Positions 53,696-62,946 of a stretch of DNA of 64,000 nt are shown piece after piece (position 1 is the stretch's first letter; each line of letters opens with the position of its first letter). The stretch is from Azophilus sp965221465 (GTDB lineage: Bacteria; Pseudomonadota; Gammaproteobacteria; Pseudomonadales; Azotimanducaceae). The stretch covers positions 4,340,001 through 4,404,000 of the forward strand of contig OZ244892.1 in NCBI GenBank assembly GCA_965221465.1, written 5' to 3'. The notes below the pieces were generated by a model. It did no database searches. It was not told the origin of the DNA and saw nothing but the letters and a program-made list of their open reading frames with translations. Both the position numbers and the translations under genes were made by a program.

Positions 53696-55153
53696 TCAGC
53701 CCAGGTAGTCCGGCGGCGGCGTGAACCCGAAGCCGGCGGCTTCCATCGCCTGGGCTGCGCCGATGGTGATCAGGTCGCCGTATTCGGGGCCCACGATCTG
53801 GACGCCGATCGGCAAACCCTCGTCATCGAGGCCGGTGGGAATGGCCGTGGAAGGCAGGTAACTGGCGCTGGCGAGCCCCGCCCAGAACACCTGGTCGAAA
53901 TAGGGCTGCTCCCTGCCATCGACGACGATGCTGCGTTCTCCCATGGGTCGATGGTCGTGCCGGAAAGCGGACGTGCACATGATCGGCATCAGAACCAGAT
54001 CGTAGCGCCCGAAAAACTCGTGCCACTTCCAGCGCAGGTGCGAGCGCAATTCGTCCTGTTGTTTCCACAGCTTGAACGACGCCACCTGGGCGCGAAAGAC
54101 GCGCGCCGCGTCGCTGTCGTCCTCCGGGTCGAGCGCGGCAACGTATTGCCGTAGCGTTTCGTAGTCGGTATCCGGCATCCGGGCCGCCATGGTGGCCTGC
54201 AGCAGCACGCTGTAGGTCTCGTGTGCGCGGGTTGCATCGAACGCGGGTCGTGTCGTCTCGTCCACCGATGCGCCGCCGTCCCTGAACGCTCGTGCCACCT
54301 TTTCCACTCGCGAGCGCACCTCGGCGCTCACCGGCACTCGCTCGTCATCGGCCCACACGGCTATTCGCAGGTCTTTCAGGGTGCGTCCGTTCAGGGATGG
54401 CAGTTCCAGCCGATAGCCGCGCGCCACTATCTCGTCGGGCCCGGCCATGACCTTTAACGCGGTCTCGAGGTCGTGGGCTGAGCGCGCCAGCGGACCGATC
54501 ACGGAAATGTCCGGCTTGCTGCGCATGTCCCCGGGCGGCGCATGCCCTCGCATCCAGATCAGGTTCCAGGTGGGCTTGTGGCCGAAGACGCCGCAGTAGT
54601 GGGACGGATTGCGGATGGAGCCGCCGATATCGGAGCCGGCTTCGATGCCGGCGAGGCCAGCAGCCAGCGCAGCCGCCGAACCGCCCGAGGACCCGCCGGG
54701 TACCCGGCTGTGGTCGTAGGGATTGTTGGTGGCGCCGTATACGTCGTTATAGCTCTGGAAGTCGGCCAGCATGAGCGGAACGTTGGTCTTGCCGAAGACG
54801 ATGGCTCCGGCCTGCTTGAGCTTCTTGACGGATTCGGCGTCTTCGCCGGCGATGTTGTCCTTTCAGTCGGGGTTGCCCCAGGTCGTCGGCGTCCCGGCCA
54901 GGTTGTACGACTCCTTCAGCGTCATGGGTACGCCATGCAGCGGGCCGAGTTCGTCCCCGGCGGCGACAGCCCGGTCGGCGGCCCGGGCTTCTTCGATGGC
55001 CTGCTCGCGGACGTCCACGACCAGTGCGTTCAGCGCTTCGTCGTACCGGTCGACGCGGTCGAGGTAGTGACGCAGAATCTCTTCGCACCCGAATTTCCGG
55101 GCACGGATTCCGGCGGCGATGTCGGTTGCGGACAGAAAGGCAAGTTCGCTCAT
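53696..55153 (-). pseudogene. Amidase (amidase signature family), interrupted by one in-frame TGA
   Basis: Read from the ATG at 55153, the protein runs 96 codons to TGA (54863-54865) after TTWGNPD and then continues in the same frame with KDNIAGEDAES to the true end, for 485 codons in all. The Lys of the triad is in MTLKESYNLAG, the serines in VPGGSSGGSAAA and SDIGGSIRNP. In relatives the stop position is usually an aromatic residue, so a TGG-to-TGA mutation is likely. A later restart at 54772 would lack the catalytic Lys. Read error, true inactivation and stop read-through are all possible. Confidence 0.85.
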
Positions 55154-55324
55154 GGGCTTTTCGGATGGATGCGGCAGAAGCCGCTACTAATACCCCATCG
55201 CCTCCCGCAATGCGAGCCTGGATGCGAGTTTCGAACCTGGTGCGCCTTCCGACCCGCCGGGTTGAACGAGCCGTTGGCTTGGCTCATATTGAACCCTCAC
55301 ACCGGAAGACATGCAGAGCGTCCC

Positions 55325-55870
55325 ATGACCCACCTCAGCCGCGAAGAACTCGAAGCGGGCCTGGCCCACATTCAGGCATCGCCAAAGGACGAGGGGGTGC
55401 TGGAGATGATCGTGCGCCGGCCGCGCATCAACGAACGCGAGGTGCTCGAAGAGGCCAGCCTCGATTGCGAATCGGGGCTTGCCGGCGACAACTGGAGCGC
55501 CAGGGGCGGTGACGCCGACCCCGCAGTGCACCTCGACATGCAGCTCAACGTGATGAACTCCCGAGTCTGCGCCCTGGTCGCGCAAGACCGGGAACGCTGG
55601 GCGCTGGCGGGCGATCAACTCTATGTCGACCTCGACCTGGGTGGCGAAAATCTGCCGCCCGGCACCCGGTTGCAACTTGGCGAGGCGGTCATCGAAGTGA
55701 CCGCCGTACCGCACACCGGGTGCCGGAAATTCTCCGCACGATATGGCCCCGACGCTCTCAGGTTCGTCAATTCGCGCGCGGGCCGGCGGCACAACCTGCG
55801 CGGCATCTGCGCCCGCGTGGTGGAACCGGGCACGATCCGGGTGGGCGATGTTGCGACGAAGATTCGATAG
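55325..55870 (+). CDS. MOSC domain protein
   Basis: 181 residues from the ATG at 55325; an upstream open frame is a shadow of the amidase. The beta-barrel MOSC pattern is clear: LDCESGLAGDNWSARG, LDMQLNVMNSRVCALVA, LYVDLDLGGENLPPGTRLQLG, and the conserved cysteine in TAVPHTGCRKFSARYG. Family members carry sulfur or bind molybdenum cofactor. No other molybdenum genes are nearby. Confidence 0.85.
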   Translation: MTHLSREELEAGLAHIQASPKDEGVLEMIVRRPRINEREVLEEASLDCESGLAGDNWSARGGDADPAVHLDMQLNVMNSRVCALVAQDRERWALAGDQLYVDLDLGGENLPPGTRLQLGEAVIEVTAVPHTGCRKFSARYGPDALRFVNSRAGRRHNLRGICARVVEPGTIRVGDVATKIR

Positions 55871-55984
55871 GGAGACGCCCGAGCCCGACAAGAACCCGGC
55901 GCCCGCATTCAAACCCGATTCATCGGCGCACCCGACAAGACATCGATTTCCGGATCCGGGTAGGAATGGCGGCGAATGGCCGCG

Positions 55985-57337
55985 TCAAGCAGGCTCGATG
56001 CGCCGGGACCCGCGCCCCGGGAAATAGACCTGGCGAAACCAGACGTACGCGGCGATGCCCATGAGGCAGTTGGCGGCGGCCGTCGCCACGAATATTCCCG
56101 GATATCCCCAGAGGTGATTGAGGAGCAGGGCCAGGGGAACGTTCAGCACGAACATCCGCGCGAACGAAAGAACGGTGGACGGTATGGGTCTGCCGAGGCC
56201 GTTGAACGAGGCGGAGGCCATCATCAGCACGCCCCAGAGCCCGTGGCTCCAGGGCACCAGGGCGAGGTACAGCACCGCTACCTCGATGACTTCGGCATCG
56301 TCGTTGATCCAACTGGCGAACGTCCCGCCGAAGAGGAACAGCGCCGCCGCGGCGACGAGCCCCCAGGCGAGGCAGAAGACGTACGTTGCATTCATCCCGG
56401 CGCGCACCCGGTCGGGCCGATTTGCGCCCCAGTTCTGCCCGACGAACGGCCCGATGCTCGCGGAGAGCGAAAAGAGGGCGATGATGGCGGTGATTTCGAT
56501 GCGGGAGGCAACCCCGAACCCGGCGACCACCGTCTCGCCGTGACCGGCGAGAAGGCGAGTGATGACCGCCGCGGAGATGGGGCCGATCAGTTGCGTCGCC
56601 ATGGCCGGAATGCCGATGTGCAGAATCCGCCGGGCCGAGTTCCAGAATTGCCTGAATATCTGGTTCGTGCGAATCAGTCCGCTTCGGTAAATGTAATGGA
56701 ACAGCACGATGGAGCAGAGCAGCCGGGTCACGGTCATCGCGGTGGCCGCGCCGGCCAGTTCCATCCTCGGAAACCCGAACCAGCCGAAGATCAGTATGGG
56801 GTCGATGGCGAGGTGTGCCACCGAGCCGATGGTGATGACCAGGCCCGGAATGTTGGCGTTGCCGGCGGCGCGCATGATGCTGCTCGCCGTCATGGTGAGG
56901 GTGAACAGCACCGCGCCGGGATAGTAGATGTCGAGGTAGCTGTGCAGCAGCGGCAGCATTTCCTCCGGTGCGCCAAGGGCGAGGAATACCGGATCGATGG
57001 TCGCCCAGCCGACGAAGGCCAGAATGGCCATGGCGCCGCCCACCAGCAGCATGCTGTGCGTGCCGAGCCGCCGGACGTCCTCCCGGTCGCCGCTGCCGAC
57101 GCCGCGGGCGATGATGGAGGAGGCGCCGATACCGATGCCGAGCGCAATGCTCGACAGGATCATGGTCAACGGAAACGTGAACGTCATCGCCGCCACGTGC
57201 CCGATGCCCAACTGGCCGATGAATCCCATCTCGAGGGTCTGAACGAGAATCGCCGAAGTAATGCCCAGGGTCATGGGCGCTGTCAGTTTGAGCAGCGATT
57301 TCGATACGGAACCCTGGCTGAGATCTTGCTGTGTCAT
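55985..57337 (-). CDS. MATE family efflux transporter (second copy)
   Basis: 450 residues from the ATG at 57337 (a longer frame starts at 57406). It has twelve hydrophobic segments in two halves, starting LLKLTAPMTLGITSAILVQTLEMGFIG and IGIPAMATQLIGPISAAVI. It differs greatly from the MATE protein at 35.5 kb, so it is not a recent duplicate. Substrate unknown. Confidence 0.92.
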   Translation of the reverse strand: MTQQDLSQGSVSKSLLKLTAPMTLGITSAILVQTLEMGFIGQLGIGHVAAMTFTFPLTMILSSIALGIGIGASSIIARGVGSGDREDVRRLGTHSMLLVGGAMAILAFVGWATIDPVFLALGAPEEMLPLLHSYLDIYYPGAVLFTLTMTASSIMRAAGNANIPGLVITIGSVAHLAIDPILIFGWFGFPRMELAGAATAMTVTRLLCSIVLFHYIYRSGLIRTNQIFRQFWNSARRILHIGIPAMATQLIGPISAAVITRLLAGHGETVVAGFGVASRIEITAIIALFSLSASIGPFVGQNWGANRPDRVRAGMNATYVFCLAWGLVAAAALFLFGGTFASWINDDAEVIEVAVLYLALVPWSHGLWGVLMMASASFNGLGRPIPSTVLSFARMFVLNVPLALLLNHLWGYPGIFVATAAANCLMGIAAYVWFRQVYFPGRGSRRIEPA

Positions 57338-57757
57338 TCGCCTTCGATGCCGCGAAGCGACGTTGGGGCAGTTGAGGCCTGAACCGGAACACGCATATTG
57401 CACCAAGCCGCTCGTCGAGTGGATGGATGTCTTTCGAATTCGATCGATTTCATTGCGAACTCGAACTCATCTACCCGTTACGAACTGCGCTGGTCGCGCC
57501 CCTTGGTGAAATATGCGCGTCAACGCCGGGGCGCCTTTGGGGACAGGTGCGCACTGCCGAATCGGTAAGCCACCGCAATTCCAGGCGTTGCCAACACCCG
57601 CGCCTGAGGGCTTTTCCGGTATGCGCGGGTTGAGCGACAATGCCGGACCTCCAGTTCGCCGATCAGGTTGCCGATTGAGTCGAGTTCGAACCCGGTTGTC
57701 CCATTGCCGCGGGGCCTTGGCGTTGGCCTGCCAGGCCGGCTCTCGGGGCATGGCAAG
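57338..57757. other. 420-base gap with weak repeat remnants
   Basis: At 57503-57520 the minus strand matches the start of repeat family 2 and encodes LTRIFHQ, as the copy at 62.8 kb does, but the rest does not follow. Near 57442-57465 a GATCGATTTCATTG segment resembles part of repeat family 1. No gene. Confidence 0.35.
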
Positions 57758-58588
57758 ATGCTGACGTATTCCCCAAAAGTCTCGCTTTCCGATCGGGACT
57801 CCGCAGCCTGCCTGGCCGTTGCGCTCGAAGCGGCGGATCTGGCGGGAGCGGCGACGCTGCCTTATTTCAGAACCGGAGCACAGGTCGACAACAAGCGTAA
57901 CGAAGCGGAAGTGGGCAGGAGTTTCGACCCGGTCACTGCAGCCGATCGCGCCGCCGAGACGCTCATTCGCGAGCGGCTGCACAGCGCGTTTCCCGATCAT
58001 GGGCTGTTCGGCGAGGAATTCGGGCTGCAGGAGGGCAACGGCCTGACCTGGGTCATCGACCCCATCGACGGCACCCGCGGCTTCATTGCCGGCATGCTGC
58101 ACTGGGGCGTGCTGCTCGGTTTGTTCGACGGGCAGGAACCGGTGCTTGGCGTCATGCACCAGCCATTCACGGGCGAGTTCTTTTTCGCTGGCGCGGAAGG
58201 GGCGCGCTACCGCCGCGGCAGCGAAGAAAACGCTCTGCGGGTGCGGCCCTGTGGCGCCCTTGGCGACGCGGCGTTGGCGGCCACCACCCCGCTCATGTTC
58301 GCCCGGGGCGCGGAACGAGCGGCATTCGACCGGGTCGAAGCGTGCGTGCGGTTCTCGCGTTACGGCGGCGACTGCTACAACTACGCGCTGCTGGCAACGG
58401 GTTGTCTGGACCTGGTCGTGGAAGCCCGATTGCAGCCGTACGACATTCAGGCTCTCATCCCCATCGTGCGGAGTGCCGGCGGCCTGATCACGTCCTGGGC
58501 CGGTGGCGATCCATCGATGGGAGGGGCCGTGGTGGCGGCCGGCGATGCCCGGGTCCACGAACAGGCGCTGCGCCTGCTGAATCCATAA
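57758..58588 (+). CDS. Inositol monophosphatase family protein, possible histidinol-phosphatase
   Basis: 276 residues from the ATG at 57758. The metal-binding motifs are complete: GEEFG (after DHGLF), WVIDPIDGTRGFIAG, and the C-terminal YGGDCYNYALLATGCLDLVVE with the late Asp. The DGTRGFIAG form and the following GVLLGLFDGQEPVLGVMHQP are typical of the HisN-like histidinol-phosphatase branch. It would remove phosphate from a small alcohol. It is followed by a structured repeat. Confidence 0.85.
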   Translation: MLTYSPKVSLSDRDSAACLAVALEAADLAGAATLPYFRTGAQVDNKRNEAEVGRSFDPVTAADRAAETLIRERLHSAFPDHGLFGEEFGLQEGNGLTWVIDPIDGTRGFIAGMLHWGVLLGLFDGQEPVLGVMHQPFTGEFFFAGAEGARYRRGSEENALRVRPCGALGDAALAATTPLMFARGAERAAFDRVEACVRFSRYGGDCYNYALLATGCLDLVVEARLQPYDIQALIPIVRSAGGLITSWAGGDPSMGGAVVAAGDARVHEQALRLLNP

Positions 58589-58616
58589 GGCGTAAATCCA
58601 GAGAGCACGACGGGCT

Positions 58617-58845
58617 CTTTCATGGAACACTTTTCCAAGTGATTGATTTCATTGAATTCGCGAACCAAGGAAACCTTACCTTCGATCGGGCTCCGCGAAC
58701 CGGTATGCGGTACGTGCATGCGGCGCACCAGGCGGCGGCGCTTACGGCTACCATAGGCGCAAGAGCGAGCCTTAACAGCGCCGCATACACGCACCGCACA
58801 CCGATTCTCTCCCAGCGGCTGTCAGGTGTTCCTTGCGTGTCCGCG
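58617..58845 (+). repeat. Structured intergenic repeat, family 1, long copy
   Basis: Homologous along its length to 7096-7322. Its main stem (58706-58726 with 58778-58798) pairs at 19 of 21 positions, and the outer stem GAACCGGT/ACCGATTC at 7 of 8. Arm bases differ from the 7.2-kb copy, mostly in pairs that preserve base pairing. Confidence 0.85.
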
Positions 58846-58903
58846 TCCCAGCGAGCCTTTGTTGCTTTTACGTCCGCGGCACGAAACTGGTGGGGCAGGC
58901 GGG

Positions 58904-59506
58904 TCAGTCCGATTTCGTGGAGAGCCTGCCGGTGACCAGGTCTTGCAGGGTTTTCACCACCAGTTTTCGCTCTGCGGCCTGCACCCGCGCTTCCAGGTCT
59001 TCCACGCGGTCGCCGGGATGGACGGCGACCTGAACCTGGGCAACGATCGGGCCTGTGTCGTAGCCGCTATCGACCAGGTGCACGGTGGCGCCGGACCATC
59101 GTTCGCGGGCATCGAGCACGGCCTGGTGTACGTTGCGGCCGTAGAATCCCCGGCCGCCGTAATCGGGAAGCAGGGCGGGGTGGTTGTTGAGGATGCGGCC
59201 GGGGAAGGCGGCGAGGGTCCAGTTGCCGAGCTTCTTCATGTAGCCTGCGAGCATCACCCAGTCGGCCCGTGAATCCAGCAGCGCATCGCGTATCGCGCGG
59301 TCGAGGGCATCCGGTTGGGGGTGCGTCCGGCTGCTGAGATGCAGCGTCTCGATGCCGGCGCGGGCGGCGCGACACAATGCCTTGGAGCCACTGTTGTTGC
59401 TGATTGCCAGCACCACCTCGGCCGGTATTTCGCCGGCGGCGCAGGCGTCCATGATGGCCTGCAGGATCGAACCCCCGTGGGATGCAAGTACGGCGATGCG
59501 GGGCAT
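58904..59506 (-). CDS. purN: Phosphoribosylglycinamide formyltransferase
   Basis: 200 residues. The formyltransferase motifs are present: VLASHGGSILQAIMD at the start, ISNNSGSKALCRAARAG, NNHPALLPDYGGRGFYGRNV and GATVHLVDSGYDTGPIVAQ with the catalytic Asp. It transfers a formyl group from 10-formyltetrahydrofolate to GAR in purine synthesis. The usual partner purM is not next to it. The family also contains other formyltransferases, so a small doubt remains. Confidence 0.85.
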   Translation of the reverse strand: MPRIAVLASHGGSILQAIMDACAAGEIPAEVVLAISNNSGSKALCRAARAGIETLHLSSRTHPQPDALDRAIRDALLDSRADWVMLAGYMKKLGNWTLAAFPGRILNNHPALLPDYGGRGFYGRNVHQAVLDARERWSGATVHLVDSGYDTGPIVAQVQVAVHPGDRVEDLEARVQAAERKLVVKTLQDLVTGRLSTKSD

Positions 59507-59587
59507 CCGGTTACCTTGCCCAACGACCGCACGGGCAGCATGGCGCTGCCGAAAAGCACCGATTGGGATGCACGGTTCGGCGCGCGT

Positions 59588-60937
59588 TCACCCGTATGCC
59601 TGCGCCGGCAGCCAGGTCACGAGGGCCTCCCAGTTGAAGATGACGAAGAGCCCGATCGTCTGCAACACGATGAACGGAATCACGCCCCGGTAGATCGTGC
59701 GGACATCGATTTCCTTCGGAGCCACGCCCTTCAGGTAGAAGATCGAAAAACCGACCGGCGGCGTCAGGAAGCTGGTTTGCAGGCACACGGCGAACAGCAC
59801 CGTGAACCAGACGGGGTCGAATCCGAGGTTGACGACAACCGGCGAGACCAGGGGCAGGATGATGAGGGTCAGTTCGATCCAGTCGAGAAAGAACCCGAGC
59901 AGAAAGGTCGCGAAGAGGATCGCGATCACGATGCCCGCCGGACCGAAAGGCAGGTTGAGCAGGGCGCTTTCGATCAGTTCGTCGCCGCCCAGGCCGCGCA
60001 ATACCAGGGCGAAAGCCGTAGCGCCCAGCAGAACCCCGAAAATGAACGCGGTGGTGCGCGTCGTTTCGACCAGGACCTCACGGATGACGCTGCGGTCGAG
60101 TTGTCGCTTCACCCAGGCGAGAAGCAGCGCCGCCGCCGCGCCGACTCCGGCTGCCTCCGTAGGTGTCGCCAGGCCGAGGAAGATGCTGCCGAGCACCGCC
60201 AGGATCAGCAGGGCCGGCGGCAGAATCGCGGCAAAAAGCGAACGGATGGCTTTCCAGTCCACGGCTTCGCGATCGCCGGCCGGCGCGGCTTCGGGGCGAA
60301 ACTGTGCGTAGAGCAGCAAGTAACCGATATAAAGCCCTCCAAGCAGCATGCCGGGGAATACCGCGCCCAGAAAGAGGTCACCGACGCTCATGGCCATGCG
60401 GTCGGCCATCAGCACCAGCATGATGCTCGGCGGGATCAGGATGCCGAGCGTGCCGACGGCGCAGATCGTCCCCGACGCCAGGGCCTTGTCGTATCCCTGG
60501 TTCAGCATCACCGGCAGGCCGAGCAGGGCCAGCAGCACCACGGACGCGCCGATAATGCCGGTGGTGGCGGCGAGCAGCACACCGATGACCGTCACGGTCA
60601 CGGCGAGCCCGCCGCGGATGCCGCCGAACAGCCGCGAAAAGCTCACCATGAGTTCCCTGGCGATTCCGGAGCGGTCGAGCATGAGGCCCATGAATATGAA
60701 CATGGGCAGCGCCACCATCACCCAGTTCTCCATGACGTTCCAGGAGCGGTCGACGATGAGCGAGGTGTAGTTCCAGTCGATGGCGAAGGGCACGTCGAAA
60801 TCGACGTGCAGCACGATGGCGAGCGCCGTAAACAGGACGGAGAGGCCGGCCAGAATCCAGGCCACGGGGAAGCCGGTGAACACCAGGCCGATGAAGCTCA
60901 GGAACATGCAGAGCGCCAGGATCTCATTCGGCTCCAT
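59588..60937 (-). CDS. TRAP transporter large permease (DctM family)
   Basis: 449 residues from the ATG at 60937. It is highly hydrophobic, with about twelve membrane segments. Typical DctM segments are FVGFPVAWILAG near the start, GIIGASVVLLALLGLPVMLNQGYD, ILIPPSIMLVLM, and FFLDWIELTLIILPLV. It is the main channel of a Na+-coupled solute importer. Its start is 36 bases after the stop of the small permease gene, in one operon. Confidence 0.93.
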   Translation of the reverse strand: MEPNEILALCMFLSFIGLVFTGFPVAWILAGLSVLFTALAIVLHVDFDVPFAIDWNYTSLIVDRSWNVMENWVMVALPMFIFMGLMLDRSGIARELMVSFSRLFGGIRGGLAVTVTVIGVLLAATTGIIGASVVLLALLGLPVMLNQGYDKALASGTICAVGTLGILIPPSIMLVLMADRMAMSVGDLFLGAVFPGMLLGGLYIGYLLLYAQFRPEAAPAGDREAVDWKAIRSLFAAILPPALLILAVLGSIFLGLATPTEAAGVGAAAALLLAWVKRQLDRSVIREVLVETTRTTAFIFGVLLGATAFALVLRGLGGDELIESALLNLPFGPAGIVIAILFATFLLGFFLDWIELTLIILPLVSPVVVNLGFDPVWFTVLFAVCLQTSFLTPPVGFSIFYLKGVAPKEIDVRTIYRGVIPFIVLQTIGLFVIFNWEALVTWLPAQAYG

Positions 60938-60972
60938 GGGCGCCCCTCGCGGTGTCGGGTGAAGGCTTCGCT

Positions 60973-61563
60973 TCAGGCATCCGCTTTGCCATTCCCTTGC
61001 CGGTCCGCTTTTTCGAGGAACAGGAAAGACCAGACCCGCGACAGTCGCGAGACAGCCGCGATCAGCAGCAGCCCGAACCCGAGCGGCAGCATCGCCTTGA
61101 TGGCCCACCGGTAGGGCAGCCCGCCGGGCGATGCGGAAATTTCACCGAGTTCGAAACTCGCTGCCACGAAGGGCACGCTGTAGATCAGCACGACGGCGAC
61201 AAAGGGCAGCAGCAAGAGCACCAGGCCGTACAACTCGATCCAGGCCTTGAGCGTCGGCGAGAACCGTTCGTGCAGCACATCCACGCGAATATGCGCATCC
61301 GCCTGCAGGGCATAGCCGAGACCCAGCAGGAACCCGGTGGAGTAGATGTGCCACTGGATTTCCTCGAATTCGATGCGGCCTTCGCCGAAGACGTAACGCA
61401 ACAGCACGTTTGCGACGATGACGGCGACCAGCAGCAGCCACAGCCAGGAAGTCCAACGGCCGATGCGCGCAAGCCAGGGGTCGACGGCGCGGGACAAGGG
61501 GGTATCCGGCAACTGCAACGGCGGCCCGGCAGCGGGCGCCTCGCTGGTTCGTACGCCGGACAT
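60973..61563 (-). CDS. TRAP transporter small permease (DctQ family)
   Basis: 196 residues. Four membrane helices (about residues 35-56, 78-95, 112-135 and 155-172) with the DctQ segment VLLRYVFGEGRIEFEEIQWHIY. The start shares one base with the stop of the binding-protein gene (TGATG), suggesting coupled translation. It forms the membrane unit with DctM. Confidence 0.92.
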   Translation of the reverse strand: MSGVRTSEAPAAGPPLQLPDTPLSRAVDPWLARIGRWTSWLWLLLVAVIVANVLLRYVFGEGRIEFEEIQWHIYSTGFLLGLGYALQADAHIRVDVLHERFSPTLKAWIELYGLVLLLLPFVAVVLIYSVPFVAASFELGEISASPGGLPYRWAIKAMLPLGFGLLLIAAVSRLSRVWSFLFLEKADRQGNGKADA

Positions 61564-62684
61564 CAGAAGTCTCTCGGCAGGTAGCCCAGGGCCTTCCAGT
61601 GGGCGTAATCGGACCGAAAGGCGTTCTGGGATGCCAGGATGGCGGCGAAATCGTCGTCCTGTTCCGCCTCCTCCTCGAGAACCGCCGTGGTGATGCGCTC
61701 GAGTTCCCGAAGAAGATCGCCGGGCAGCGACCGGGCGTCGACGCCGACCTCGGGAAAGCCGGCGATCACCTCTCCCTGCAGCGCTTCGCTGCGTGCGAGA
61801 TTGCGCATGACGCCGGCAGTGCAGGCCGTTTCGATCAGCGCCTGGTCCGCGGCGGAGGTTGCCTGCCACACCTCGGTGTTGATCACCATGTGAGAGGCGG
61901 TGGAAGGTTGGTGCCAGCCCGGATAGTAGTTGTAGGTGGCCACCCGGTTGAATCCGAGCGCCTGGTCGACGATCGGCAGGGCGTATTCCGTGGCATCGAT
62001 GGCGCCTTTCTCCAGCGCCTGAAAAATCTCGGCACCGGGCAGCATGGTGACCGATGCGCCGGCCTGCTCGATGACCTTGCCGCCGATGCCGGCAAAGCGG
62101 ATCTTCAGGCCCTGCACGTCGGCCAGGCTGGTGACGGGTTGCCGAAACCAGCCGGCCGTCTCGGGCCCGGTGATGCCGCAGAGCACGATGTGCGCGTTCT
62201 GCCGGGCGTAGAGCGCCTGACCCACTTCGCGGCCGCCGGCCTCGAACCACCAGGCGGCGTATTCCCAGGGCTCCATGCCGAAGGGCACGGCGCCGAGCAG
62301 GGCGGATGCGGGAATGCGGCCCTGGTCGTAGCCGAGCCAGGTGTAGCCCGCTTCGACCTTGCCGTCGCGCACCGCTTCGGTGATCCCGAACGCCGGCACC
62401 ACCTCCCCCGGCTCGAAAATGCGGATGTCCACCGCGCCTGCGGAAGCGGCGCGCAGCGAGTCGGTCACGTAGATCGGGTTGTCGCCGAGTACCGGCATGG
62501 TGGTCTGGAACGAGAGAGGCAGGCGCCAGTACACGCGCCGTACCACCCCTGCGTCGGTGCCGGATGTCGCGGCGGCAGGTGCGCTTCCTGCAGGTCTGAG
62601 CGCCAGGCTGGCGATCGTCCCGGCGAGAAAAGCTATTGCCACGGCGACCGCCGCGGAGGTGTTGGTGATCTTGCTGCGGCTCAT
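61563..62684 (-). CDS. TRAP transporter substrate-binding protein (DctP family)
   Basis: 373 residues from the ATG at 62684. A signal-anchor-like leader (SAAVAVAIAFLAGTIASLAL) comes first. The DctP fold has FGMEPWEYAAWWFEAGG, GLKIRFAGIGGKVIEQAGAS with the conserved Arg, and GAIDATEYALPIVDQALGF. This subgroup (with GWHQPSTASHMVIN) often binds 2-oxo acids or related carboxylates. With the kinase gene next to it, a sugar-acid substrate is possible. It is the first gene of the operon. Confidence 0.9.
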   Translation of the reverse strand: MSRSKITNTSAAVAVAIAFLAGTIASLALRPAGSAPAAATSGTDAGVVRRVYWRLPLSFQTTMPVLGDNPIYVTDSLRAASAGAVDIRIFEPGEVVPAFGITEAVRDGKVEAGYTWLGYDQGRIPASALLGAVPFGMEPWEYAAWWFEAGGREVGQALYARQNAHIVLCGITGPETAGWFRQPVTSLADVQGLKIRFAGIGGKVIEQAGASVTMLPGAEIFQALEKGAIDATEYALPIVDQALGFNRVATYNYYPGWHQPSTASHMVINTEVWQATSAADQALIETACTAGVMRNLARSEALQGEVIAGFPEVGVDARSLPGDLLRELERITTAVLEEEAEQDDDFAAILASQNAFRSDYAHWKALGYLPRDF

Positions 62685-62771
62685 CGTTACCTTTGGCAAT
62701 CTGGCTGCCCGGCAGGCTCCCGGCTCGAGAACTCAACTGTAACCTGCCGGTTCGGCCGGGGCTACTAACCC

Positions 62772-62822
62772 GCATCTTTCACCAACTTCCTGCTGGGGAC
62801 GCCGATGCACTCGCGACGACAG
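62772..62822 (-). repeat. Repeat family 2, copy between TRAP operon and sugar kinase
   Basis: It matches 53566-53630 at most positions over its length but lacks one terminal arm. Read on the plus strand (the sense strand of the peptide in this orientation) it encodes HQLPAGDADALATTVG, the same peptide as the other copies. Confidence 0.7.
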
Positions 62823-62946
62823 TCGGGCCGGGATCTCGGGGCCGGGTCTCGCCCCGTTCGGCGGTTGTGGGCAAAATGGGAGACTTGGCGATCGAACCCG
62901 GCAGGTTCGGGAAAGCCCGGCTCCCCCGCAGACAAGGATGTGACCG

